Below, piece by piece: positions 1 to 11,000 of a stretch of 64,000 nt of DNA. Positions within the stretch are counted from its first letter, which is position 1. Every line of letters starts with the position of its first letter. Below the pieces are notes generated by a model, which ran no database searches, was not told the origin of the DNA, and was given only the letters and a program-made list of their open reading frames with translations. The position numbers and the translations under genes were made by a program. The stretch is from Gibbula magus (Eukaryota; Mollusca; Gastropoda; Trochida; Trochidae), in NCBI GenBank assembly GCA_936450465.1, contig OW388296.1:53558431-53622430 (forward strand), read 5' to 3'.

Positions 1-1
1 T

Positions 2-1879
2 ACAGGTCATCGTTGGCTAGCGGCAATATCAAGCTACAACTTCACAATCAAGTACCGCCCAGGTAAAGCCAACAATGATGCCGACGCTCTGTCTCGCCTG
101 CCGGTCAAAGAGGATACAGATGACATGGAACAGATCGGGATTGAATCTGTCTCCGCCATATGCCAATCTGTTCATGCCAACAACTTTGTGGAAAGTTTGT
201 GCCTCTCCGCGGACGTTGTGGATGAATATGACTTTGACCTTACCGACGACAGGTGTGAGCAGAATGCCAGGGACTGGAGAAGAGCCCAGGCAAAAGATCC
301 ACTGCTGACAGAGGTAATTACCAGCCTGCAAAACGGTTTGAGACCAGACAGGACAAAGCACCTAAAGGATCAAGAGATGACAACAATCATGAAGAGCTTC
401 AACCACCTCAAGCTCAAGAGAGGAGTTCTTTACAGAGTGACAAGCATTGATGGAGTATCAAGGGAGCAACTTGTTTTACCTTCAACAGTACGAAGATCTG
501 CTCTAAGGAGTCTACATGACAACGTTGGACATCCTGGACGCGACAGAACAGTTTCACTACTCAGAGAAAGGTTCTATTGGCCAGGGATGACAAACGATGT
601 TGATGTGCATCTTCAGAACTGCGAGCGCTGCTTGAGGAGGAAAGCCCCAACTAACATCAAAGCTCCACTGCAGAACATCAGGACTTCGGAACCTCTTGAA
701 CTTGTCTGTATGGATTTCTTATCCTTGGAACCGTCGAAAGGAGGAATTGAGAATGTGTTGGTGGTAACGGACCATTTCACCCGTTATGCCCAGGCTTACC
801 CCACCAAGAACATGTCAGCCAAGACAACAGCTGAAACATTTTTCAATAACTTCATTGTGCACTATGGGCTTCCAAGACGGATTCATTCAGATCAAGGTGC
901 CAACTTTACAAGCAAGTTGATGCAGGAATTGTGCCAGCTTCTCAAGATTCAGAAGTCAAGGACAACGCCATACCACCCTATGGGAAATGGGATGACCGAA
1001 CGCTTCAACCGGACCCTTTGTGATATGCTTGGCACTTTGGATCCATCAGAGAAGAAGAATTGGAAGGCTCATGTAGGTCCACTTGTGCATGCCTACAATT
1101 GTACCCGCCACGAATCCACATCAGTGTCCCCATTCTTCTTGATGTTTGGACGTCACCCAAGACTTCCCGTAGATCTAGCTTTTGGTCTAGATATGGAAAA
1201 GCAAGAGGCAAGATCAACGACTGAGTACACCAGATCCCTGAAACAGCGGCTCTCGGAGGCTTACAACTTGGCTTCTTCAGCAGCAGAGAAGTCAAGGGAC
1301 AAGCAGAAGACAAGTTATGACAAGCGAGCGAGAGCAGCAATGTTGGAGAAAGGTGATCGGGTTCTTGTGAAAGTAGTGGCCTTCGATGGGAGACATAAAC
1401 TTGCGGACAAGTGGGAGGAAGACGTTTATGTAGTGCTTTGCCAACCAAATCCATCTATTCCTGTTTTTCAAGTAGGAAAGGAGAGTGGAGAAGGACGGAA
1501 GAGAGTGCTACACAGGAACCTCCTGCTTCCTGTTGGATCAATGCCCATCGAAGAACCAGTTATTGCTAAACCACGGAGACGACTATTGCCACCAACGCCT
1601 GTGCGTCCACCGAGACAGAGAATTTTGGTCGAGGAATCGACGAATCAGGATTCATCTGATGAGGAATCAATTGTGCTGATCGCCCGTCCCCCAGTACCTT
1701 CAGTGTCTACTGAGATGCTAGTAGAACGGCCAACTGAAGCGGAGCCCATGGAAGCTGTTGCAGGAGATGGGACTCCTACTGAGGAGAGGGAGGAAGAAGA
1801 GCCAACTGGTATGATTGGTATGTGTGTCATGAAGCACCTATCCATTGTTATAAAGCATTTATTGTCATGTGTAATGTAA
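2..1879 (+). CDS. Ty3/Gypsy retrotransposon pol, C-terminal part (RNase H tail + integrase), 5' partial
   Basis: The frame is open from base 2, so the start lies outside the window. Bases 2-112 encode the end of a Gypsy RNase H domain, with the typical YRPGKANNDADALSRLP block. An integrase follows. Its HHCC zinc finger has His codons near 515 and 530 and Cys codons near 620 and 629. The catalytic core has Asp at 713 (MDFLSLE), Asp at 890 (SDQGANF) and Glu at 998 (MTERFNR), giving the DD(35)E spacing of active integrases. A chromodomain-free, Pro/Glu-rich tail follows. The protein would cleave and join element cDNA into the host genome. No frameshift or stop interrupts the 1.9 kb seen, so the copy looks young. 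Gag, protease and reverse transcriptase must lie to the left. Confidence 0.93.
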   Translation, partial: TGHRWLAAISSYNFTIKYRPGKANNDADALSRLPVKEDTDDMEQIGIESVSAICQSVHANNFVESLCLSADVVDEYDFDLTDDRCEQNARDWRRAQAKDPLLTEVITSLQNGLRPDRTKHLKDQEMTTIMKSFNHLKLKRGVLYRVTSIDGVSREQLVLPSTVRRSALRSLHDNVGHPGRDRTVSLLRERFYWPGMTNDVDVHLQNCERCLRRKAPTNIKAPLQNIRTSEPLELVCMDFLSLEPSKGGIENVLVVTDHFTRYAQAYPTKNMSAKTTAETFFNNFIVHYGLPRRIHSDQGANFTSKLMQELCQLLKIQKSRTTPYHPMGNGMTERFNRTLCDMLGTLDPSEKKNWKAHVGPLVHAYNCTRHESTSVSPFFLMFGRHPRLPVDLAFGLDMEKQEARSTTEYTRSLKQRLSEAYNLASSAAEKSRDKQKTSYDKRARAAMLEKGDRVLVKVVAFDGRHKLADKWEEDVYVVLCQPNPSIPVFQVGKESGEGRKRVLHRNLLLPVGSMPIEEPVIAKPRRRLLPPTPVRPPRQRILVEESTNQDSSDEESIVLIARPPVPSVSTEMLVERPTEAEPMEAVAGDGTPTEEREEEEPTGMIGMCVMKHLSIVIKHLLSCVM

Positions 1880-2150
1880 TTGATAGTTTATCAATTATCC
1901 GCCATCACCAAGTGTAATGTTCATATGTGGTGATTGATTACATAATATAATATTGTGTGATGCTTTGATAAGAGATTATATATATATTATGTGTATTTAT
2001 GTGATGTTTTGATGGATTTTATATTGTATGAAATTGTGTTTTACAGGGTGTCAAATATCCGTATAGTGCACGCGTTGCACGAGTGCAATAAACCTTCACA
2101 CCCCGTGATCCCTTGTTGGTTGTGCTTTTGCCCCGACAAGACCGGTTACA
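1807..2150 (+). repeat. probable 3' LTR of the Gypsy element
   Basis: A 21-nt purine-only run (1781-1801) fits a polypurine tract just before a 3' LTR. The region after it is A/T-rich, has a TATA-like stretch near 1975 and an AATAAA at 2087-2092, and ends in GGTTACA at 2150, a typical CA end. The left edge is uncertain: TG at 1807 lies closest to the purine tract, while TGTAATG at 1870 matches the GTTACA end better as a short inverted repeat. The pol reading frame would end inside the LTR. The 5' LTR is outside the window, so neither the ends nor a target duplication can be confirmed. Confidence 0.5.
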
Positions 2151-2283
2151 TATCTATGTTATAATGAAGGAACAGAGTATTAACTTCTTGCTAATTGTCA
2201 CTATTATGGACTAAGGTGACTGACAATGTTCTCAATACTATACTGTATCTATGCTATACTATATCTATTATATCCTGTTACAG

Positions 2284-2412
2284 GTATCTCTAGCACTGAT
2301 CAGTGCCAAGGCTTCTCATATCGTGTGGCCTCCTGCCCGCTGGCAGAGACTTGCCGTCCAGACCAACACCGAGCGCAGATTGAGTGCTCTCAGCAACTTC
2401 ATGGAAACCTGA
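2284..2412 (+). CDS. candidate terminal exon of an unidentified gene
   Basis: A pyrimidine/T-rich stretch ending in TTACAG (2278-2283) could be a 3' splice site. The frame that follows (GTA TCT CTA GCA ...) is open for 42 codons to TGA at 2410-2412 and contains the segments SHIVWPPARWQRL and TERRLSALSNFMET, which look more protein-like than a random frame. A second, longer frame (2226-2564, 112 codons) overlaps it and is less convincing. I do not recognise the product. If real it would be the 3' end of a gene entering from the left, with the Gypsy element in its last intron. It may also be chance. Confidence 0.25.
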   Translation, partial: VSLALISAKASHIVWPPARWQRLAVQTNTERRLSALSNFMET

Positions 2413-5400
2413 CACGGTCCAATGATCATTGGTCTCATTTAAAAAAGATCGAACATAACACTCGTACCCTGTTCGTTGATCGGAGTACTACTCATGAGAC
2501 ATCAGGTCAGATGACCTGCGACCTTTCACCTTCAATAAATGCAGCCAGTCGGAGGCCTTCTTAGATATTGCTTTGAATCTGATATTTCTATGCCAACTCA
2601 AATTGGTCATATGGCTATCTAGTCTCATTTTGTTGCCTGGAATAAAAGGTCACCTGTCATGACCTCTATGGTGCAGTACTCAGATCAGAAACACAGCGAA
2701 GTATAAGTGTTACGTTCGAACTGATTTAAATGATACTGAGTGATCCTCAGTTTAGCTTCTCAGGAATATTATATACAGCTGTCACTGAGAAATAACTAAT
2801 GCTTGTGAAAATATCTTTATTCTCATCACTTCCACAAGACGTAGTAGTCATGAGGCTGATGTTTCAGGTTTTAATATCCTCTCAGTGTACGAAATTAGGC
2901 TCTTCCAACAGCCCATCGGGCATACACTCATTTTATAGGTACCCTTGATATGTCTGTCATTGTATGATTTAAGCTTAAAAGTGTCTAACTTTTAAAAGTA
3001 AAAGTAAAAGTGGTATTTTGTGGTTAATTTACATGGAAAATTAAATGAAAGCAGTTGTTACCAGAGAGCAATGAAATTTCCTAGTTTACGGAGGGTCAGG
3101 GTAATTTGATATATCTTATGTAAAGTGAGTCATTTCATAACTGAGAGAAAATCAAAAGTGCAGAAAAGAAGTTACACTGTGAAGGCTAGCTTGTGTTTGG
3201 ACTTCTAAGAATTGATTGGGTAATAGAACTGTCAATGGTTGATGGAACTTAAGCTGGTAGGTGCACGAAGTAAGGAGAGACTTGACCTTTGTACGTTTGT
3301 ATGTACACATGTGTGCTAATGGAACTAGTCTTGAGTTGAAATTCAGAATATTGTCTCTGATTGAATGCCAAAGATCTTGATTATGTTATCGATTATTATT
3401 TAAAAAATTGACATTCTTGATATCTATATATTCATAATTAACAGGTGTACAGTTTGGTTTTCATAGCTAGAATCTTGCAATTGTTTGAGGCACATAACAA
3501 TGAAATGTGTGATGCATGTTATGAAGTGCTGAACTCTTTGTGACATAACATATGACATACAGTTTCTTCCAAACTTGTACAACGGACTGAGAACGGAAGG
3601 TGACATTATGTTTCTTACAAAAGGACTTAATTATAAATTAAAGGGACATTGACACTAACATATCTTTAAAGATATCCCCCTACAGGAGCAGATCGAGAAA
3701 TTATGTTAGGAGGAGGGGTGCCGTCATGTCATTATAAACCTAAGTGGGATTTAGCCCATTTTTTGTAGCTGACTTCTTTCCCTTCCTTCTACCCAGGTTT
3801 TCTGCCCTAACTCTATATATGACATTTTACTTTTGAACCTTATATGAGACTCAAAATAATTTGTAAGACCAACAAACCAATTTATCACAACAATAATCGA
3901 AAAGTATACAAAACTAAAAGTTAACATGACGATTCGAACTGAAACCCTTTCGCTCTTCAGGAAGAAAAATTAAATTTTAACATTTAACAGTTTATTAATG
4001 GGAAAAAACACTACTCCTTGGTCTTTTGCTCTTAGAAAAACCTCAAGGTCAGATAACCTCCCGGGTTTATTCCCTCCCTTTAGGTCTTCCTTAGGGCAAA
4101 TGAGCTCAGAGACGTGTTTTCTCTTTCACTTCACAACTGTCAATGAAATATTGTAGTTTGTGGAACTCTTTCAGGGGGTCTACACCTACATCTCACCCTG
4201 GGCCAAGGTCTCATGTTTTTCCCTTCTAGACAATATTTGCACATTGTTGCAAAGTTTTCTAGTCAAAGATTGTTCTATAGATATCTGCTTGCCAAATTTG
4301 AAATGTATACAAAATGTCTTCTATTTCCTAAAGTTATATAATAAGATCCCAGTCCTCTCAGCTGTATTCAGAGAGTGTTATAATTAGGATATTAACCCTT
4401 ATGACTTTGTGCTGATGTGTTTTTGTCATCCATGTTTTAGGGGATGTGTGTGCTGAAATTATATCACTTCCTCAGGGCAATGTTTTAATAACACTTCTCC
4501 TCTTTGAAAGACAAGGAAGAGGTGTGCACATGGTTTATGATTGGCTGTTATCTGAGAGGGTTGCTGTACATGCTTGCATTTGGAAGTAGTGTGTGCTGAT
4601 TATTTAAATATAGTATGTGCATTGTTATGAAATTGGGAACTAGTCAGAGTGTGTGCATTTCTTCGAAATTCAGTTTCTCTTTAAACATTGAATGATTTTG
4701 CATTTAATCTTTTGTAAACCTTTACAGGTGTAGATTTGGTGACCTTATTGATTTTCTTTTTAGTATTAACTTTCAGTTGGTCATGAATGTATTGTCAGAC
4801 ATATCTTTAACTGAGTCAAGATATATGATCTAGGTTTTGAATTTTGCAAAACAAATTTGCTTAAAATAATTATCTTGAGATGTTATTTAAAACTAACACT
4901 TCATTTAGTGCTAGACTGTACATTTAGTTATTAACAGATATATTTATGTATAAAGTAAATTCATTTATTCAACATGTTAAATTTCACCAAGTTTTAGTCC
5001 AATCAGAATCAGATATATATACATTCTCCACAGAAATTCTTCCCACATAACCTCTGTTGCAAGTGGAGTGGGGTCTTGGCTACAAGTAGAAAATCCTAAT
5101 TTTTGAAATCTTAATTAATTGTGCAATCAGCGACGTTGTTTCAAACAGCATTCGGTCTGTTTCTGTAACTGTTGAAAAGACTGGAGACACATATTTCTTA
5201 CAAGACAGAAGTCAGTATGAGATATAAGACAATTTTGTTTGAATAGAAACAAGGACGTTATCAGTGTTGCAAATATTCACCGCTAGAAATACGGCCCACT
5301 TCTAACAGAGGTTACAGTCTCTATTGAAGGTGACGGGGATCAAATCTAACAAATCAGCAACTATTTCTACTTCTTCTCCAAAGTGTAAAAGTTGAAATTG

Positions 5401-5845
5401 TACAGGTTCCTTTGTCAAAGTGGACTATGATCTTTTTTTAAACCATCTTACGACTACTTCTTGAAAATAATTTCAACGTTTTCCCTCATTGTCCCTAATA
5501 TGTAACCAGTGACAAATATTATTACCTTGTTATTTCTATTTGTATAGTTGTTTTTCTGTAAACTGGCTTCTCACAATTGTTTGTTAATTCAGCAGTAAAC
5601 ATTTTACCTATGAAAATGATATATCATATAAACGGCTTGATCTTATATTTAGGTACCGGTGTTTATGAGTGTTATACTTCTTGAGATTAATGTACATGTG
5701 TAACAGTTAGTTAGTATTGACTTTAGTATTATTGTAACATTCATTAAAGTAGAGAGTTTAGTTTTCATAGGTGTCAAAGATGTCTTGTAAAATTGATTTG
5801 AATATTGTGTTATTGCAAAAGAGAATCCAGACAATATCAAAGGGC
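2413..5845. other. non-coding stretch, no supported gene
   Basis: A/T-rich sequence with only short scattered reading frames (none over about 110 codons), no convincing exon and no clear transposon structure. It is probably intergenic or intronic DNA left of the inverted-repeat arm. Confidence 0.5.
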
Positions 5846-5849
5846 AATT

Positions 5850-6095
5850 CACAGTGTAAACAACTTCCAAACGCAAGGCATAACTCTTGCCAGTCTGCAT
5901 TACTGGCTGATTTAAGCCTTGCAGTATTTCCCTCGCTTTGTTGTGCCAAGATAGTGAATCGCTGCACCAGAAATGCATAGTGGGCCTGAATTTCTAAGCA
6001 CAGATTTCTTAGGAAATACTGCAAGGCCTAAATCAGCCAGTAATGGAGACTGGTAAAAGTTATGCTTTGCATTGGGAAGTTTCAGTGTTCATAAA
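5850..6095. repeat. fold-back (inverted-repeat) element
   Basis: Two arms of about 75 bp are imperfect reverse complements. The left arm runs from about 5855 (AACTTCCAAACGCAAGG ... GCAGTATTTCC, ending near 5932). The right arm runs from about 6010 (GGAAATACTGCAAGGCC ... TTGGGAAGTTT, ending near 6085). They are separated by about 80 bp. The single strand would fold into a long hairpin, like a fold-back MITE. No coding capacity is seen. Confidence 0.65.
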
Positions 6096-6116
6096 ACTCA
6101 GATGAAATTTATTTTC

Positions 6117-6176
6117 CAAGGGGAGTATTGTACCTCTCTATAGAACCAAGGGGAGTATTGCACCTCTCTATAGAAC
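6117..6176. repeat. two tandem copies of a 30-bp unit
   Basis: The sequence CAAGGGGAGTATTG, then (T/C)ACCTCTCTATAGAAC, occurs twice in a row with one difference. This is a recent small tandem duplication. Confidence 0.85.
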
Positions 6177-6399
6177 CGCCACTCTACTGACAATAAAACA
6201 GCAAGTACATGCAACTGGAAGATACTTTTCTTCCGATTTGTTATTGATGATTAACCTACCAGTATATGTTTGTCATTTGTGATATAGTTTTTTCATATGA
6301 CTTGTATAATGTAATATTTCTAATGTGTGACTGAAAATAGAATCCAATAGATATTTTTACAGTGAAATAAATTTACATAGATACAATGTTTTTGTTGTT

Positions 6400-6600
6400 T
6401 TTAGCTCATCAGACGGCTTTATAGCATTGGTTAGACATTGTCCATAGTCTGTAAACTGTTCACATTTTCAGCTTCTCCTCAAGAACTGCTGCAACCCCAA
6501 AGCTGAAATTTAATTGGGAGGTACCTTATATCTAGGGGATCAAAGTTTTTACAGTTGGTCCTCCTCCCCTCCACCCTCAAATAGGGCTACAAAATGCTAA
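6400..6600. repeat. dispersed repeat fragment of the 'AGCTCATCAG' family
   Basis: It begins with TTTAGCTCATCAGACGG and contains the phrase CCAAAGCTGAAATTT, followed by a 'GGGAGGTACCTT ... AGGGGATCAAAG' block. The same phrases recur at 26760-27080 and 37595-38090, and related blocks at 28420-29180, 40775-40960, 52483-53110 and 63260-63660. It is non-coding and of unknown origin; the repetition within this window defines the family. Confidence 0.7.
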
Positions 6601-6663
6601 TTGTACATTTTGAATTCCTTTTTACACAAACCTTGATGTAATCTTTCCTGATTCTTATTCTTA

Positions 6664-6770
6664 GTTGTTGGAGGCAACAAACAAAACTGTAAGATTAGCT
6701 GGCGTTGAAGCAGGTCACCCATCTGAGATTAAATCATGGTCGTCATTGATGAACTTCATCTCATAGTGTC
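6664..6770 (+). pseudogene. degenerate copy of the KTVRF terminal exon (left arm)
   Basis: This region matches the reverse complement of 62771-62879 in the right arm. The frame here reads ...NKTVRLAGVEAGHPSE..., against NKKTVRFAGVDAGNPSEG on the right. Upstream of the motif the left copy has an in-frame TAG just before the conserved part, and the shared stop codon is lost, so reading continues about 12 codons further. I interpret it as a decayed exon carried along in the inverted duplication. A de novo splice acceptor (TTCTTATTCTTAG) just before the motif could still allow use, but there is no evidence for that. Confidence 0.5.
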
Positions 6771-8046
6771 TATCTACTTTCTACAATAAACCGGTGACAA
6801 CAAACATCCCGAAGCTGAAGGACAAATTTCATATTCAGTCTGCTGTGTGACGAATAACTTCTGACATCCTATAATAGGCAAAGAAACAAATGGTATCAAG
6901 TTGAAACTTATCTATTGAAAACAAGTACCAAGAAGATTAGATTTGTGAGAGATTTATTATGTACAATAATTTATTATGTACAATATTTCTGGACAAAGGA
7001 ATGGCAATGATAACATTGCATATATATATATATATATTTATGATATATATATAAAACAGAAATATATATGTACACAACATATTTCTGATCCAACACAATT
7101 CCGCGGAGTTTCGGGATCATGGATCCGCTAAGAGGATCCACGTGGATCCATGAACAGGTTCCTGACTGGTCAACGATTGGGATTTCTTTATATTTATAAT
7201 TTTTAGGCCAAAGTATAATATTTGTTTATTTTTGTTTATTTTTTCAATCCTTTAAACCAGTAACTCAAATGTCATGATGTACTGTTGCGAATGTCTGAGA
7301 TGCATGCATGCAAAGTGATATTTTCTTGTTTTCGTGTTCGACCACAGAATGCAGTTTATGTTACGTATAAATTAGCGGTCATCACCATCTGGCGCTCAGG
7401 CATGAACAATCTGGAAATTGTAACAATTCCCAGTTTGCATGTAAGCAAACTTTCAGATTGGGATTCTCGAGAGATGACACGTAACCACTACATAGAGTGA
7501 TCTCCCCTTGTACTCGTCAGTTCGTCGGGTGGGTTCGCATGCTGTGTGTATGTGGTAGGTGTGTGCAGTGTTTCTGTCAGGGCGAGTCACTCCCTCCCCC
7601 CTTCCTTTCACTCTGCTCTCACACCCTCACCCTCCTCCTCCCTCCTCCCCTAATGCGCCCCTCCCTCCAAACCCTCCTCTCACACATCTTTCACACTCAC
7701 TGGTTCCCCATCTTTATTTGCTTTTCATACTTTGGGATTATGTAGATATACCTATTTTTGTTTGTACACACAATCAAATATTTAATTTAACTAAATTTGT
7801 TTACCTAATGTTATCAAATACTATCCTAATATTTTGGAAATTGAAATGAATTTATATTAATGGAGATGATTATATGTGTGAAATGAATTGAGATTACTCT
7901 TTAAATGCTAATTTTCACGATTAAGTTTCGGAGATTTAATAAATTGAAAATTACTCTATCTAAATACATTTTATTTTTTGGATGATATTTTTTACCAAAT
8001 CGTCGACCAGTCAGTACCCAGAAACCCCGGGAAATATCACGTGACT

Positions 8047-11000
8047 CTACTCCTCCTCTGCTGCAGCGCGTCTTCCTCCACAGGTGAAACATCTCCGGAG
8101 GGAAGCGCCAACTCGCCTGCAGAACTGAGGACAAAAGTTTGATGTTAATAGTTGAAAACATGTAGTCAGTTCAACATGATAATCATCTTAGTTTACTTGC
8201 AAGGACCGGAGAGGTCGAGGATTAACCTATCTGGCTGGAAGTACCGGACTATTTGACTGTACAATACATCTATAACAAGTTATTCGCAATATCCTACATC
8301 AAGCTTTGATCACGACCTCAGTGGAAACCAGTTGTCCAGTGCGTTGACAACAATCGCTGAAAGTTCAAATCTTGGTAAAGAGGAAACATAAGTCGTCCTT
8401 TCCATATATAAGTCTCACATCATCACGGATCATGCTTGAAATAAAACCAGGATTTAAATGTTGATTAAAAAAAAGTTGAAGATACGGAAAACTTCAATTC
8501 TGATCTTTCCACTGACAAGATGGCAAAAATACACCCATACGTGGGTTGTCAAAGTTTTTCCCCATCAAAGTTAGATATGTTTATCGTGAAGCAATCCAAT
8601 GAGTCTCTCGCAAGTAATTTTATAAATGTCCATACTACCTTGATCTCACCAGATGGATGTATATTTACATTTCAGTTGAATGATCAGTATCTAAAGAAGT
8701 AGCCATTAACCAAATGTCAACAACGTATAGGCCAGAGTTTGAGATACTTTGACAGGTAGTACTACAATTTGTAGAGACACTCAGTTTATCGACAATCTTA
8801 TTAGTCATAATAGTTCTATTTCCTTAATTTTTGGCCGCTTTTGAAAATTTCTCCATCTGAAATTGACCAGCAATTGGCTTACAGACAACTTTTCATTATT
8901 TCCTACCTTTTTCCCAAAAGTGAGATGCGTATTTACAATGTTGTTGAATGATAAGTATCTGAAGAACTAGCCATTATACAGATGTTGTTCCTGACAAGAC
9001 CAGTGTTCCAAATACTTCGACAGGTACTGTGGTGTATATAGACACCCAATTTATCAAGAGGCCCACATGGCACCTTTTTGCAAGTTGCTCCTAACCGACA
9101 AACGGCTGACAGACAGACAGACAAACAACTTATCCCAACTCATGACTAGAATCATTTTTTTACTTAACATTTTTTTCATACTTACAGCCCGTACTCGTGT
9201 GGCAAAACCAACTCTTGGTACATCATCTGAAAATATCAAATACAGTGTGCACTGTCAGCCTTGCTTGTTTTGTCATTTGACAGTACCGGTATTTAAAGAT
9301 CTCGAACATTGTTATTTGGTTTACATGTACATAGCAGCTGGTCATGAACATTACTATTAGCCGTTTATAAGCATTGAGACCATATTTCCATGAACATCGC
9401 TACCAGCTTTCCATGAACATTGCTACTTGCATTTACATTTTAATCACGTACCAAGCTCCACGATGTTAGCTAATCTGATGCCATTTCGTCGGTTGTATTC
9501 CATTTCATCCTCGCTGTTGAAGCTGCAATAAAAGTTGTACTTTTGGAGTGGGATTAGACTTTACATTTGTTGATGACAGTTTTGCATTGAAAGTGGAAAT
9601 CTTACAATTAGTTGTTAATTTAGAAGTCGTGATAGTTCTATATATCCTAGGATTCAGGTCCAAATTGGCTACTTAGGTAAAACAAATCGTTTCATTCAAT
9701 TTATAAATCAATTCCAACAACATATGATAACCCTGACTCAGTAAAAAGTATATATAATGTTGTAAGTGCCTACTTATCTTCTAGCATTCAGTTCTATGAT
9801 ACGTTTACCTGTATTCGGATGAATGGTCGCTGTAATGCTCAGGGCTGGAAAACGAACAAATGGACACATTTCAACGAAAGATAAGAAGACTATATGACTG
9901 AAATCAAGAAATATATCAAGACATGACTGGTGACAGCTCAACCATATATCTCAGCTGGTTAAAGAAGCTTCATGTACAAATATTACAATCATCATTTCAT
10001 CTAAATCACAAAAACATAAACTAGACAAAACACGAACATATGGAAACAGTTTACTGAGACTGACATACACCAGATTGATAGACAGATGGGCGAACGTCGC
10101 AGCGTTCTGTCAGAAGATCATTTTGAAGTTGATGTCTGATGAGCTAAATATAAAGGAAACGTGAATAATCTGTAAGTATAAGTCGATAAGTTTTTAAGTT
10201 AAGGCTTCAAATATTTGTCAAGATAAAACTAATTCCAGTGAAGAAGACACCCCAACTCACTGCTGTCTGAACAGTGGTGCCTGGACCGGGGTGAGAGGAG
10301 CGCAGCGTCTCAGCAGCCACCTGGAGACAAAGAGACATGGTATTAGTCTTTGTACAACAGAATAAACTATGTTCTTTGTCCTTTATCATCATGGATGAAC
10401 TTGATTAGGTGAACCATCTGGAGAGTCAGAGAGAGACAGAGAGACAGACTATTCTTCTTACACAACATAATACACTGTACATTAAATCAAAATGAAGTGT
10501 ACTAGATGGGAGCATGTTATTTTTCCTTTATCATACAAGTATATGTCCTGGGATGACATCATATAAGCAAAAATACTGATGGAAGTACTGTTTTTTATCA
10601 CTTTATTTCTTTTTCTCAGCATTTTTCATTTTCATTTCATGGTATTAACACAATAAATGACACAAAACATTTGACATGCAAATTCTTCTACATGAATAGA
10701 TTGTGGGAGGATGACAAGAATGAGACAAATGAATCGTATTTACAATGTGAATAAGCGTTGGATTGGTGTATTTGGTAATTTAATCTTAATTTCGGTTTCA
10801 GACCGCTCATAGACGGTAATATGTTTGCCAATTTTCGATGGTAGATGTATTCTTTTGTTTTGTTCTGATGGAAGTACTTAATGAGGTGAACCAATTTATA
10901 TATCTGACCAACACTAGGAGCAACCGGTTCATAAAAGGTCGATTCGCAGGAGTTAAAACTATTGATGTTGATTTATCTTTATTGACTCAAGATACATTCT

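Noticed and set aside
7021..7060. (TA)n stretch as a replication origin or promoter
   Set aside because: A simple microsatellite present in both arms in different lengths.
7134..7149. Perfect 16-bp palindrome GGATCCACGTGGATCC as a binding site
   Set aside because: The right-arm counterpart is broken (GGAATCC), so there is no sign of constraint.
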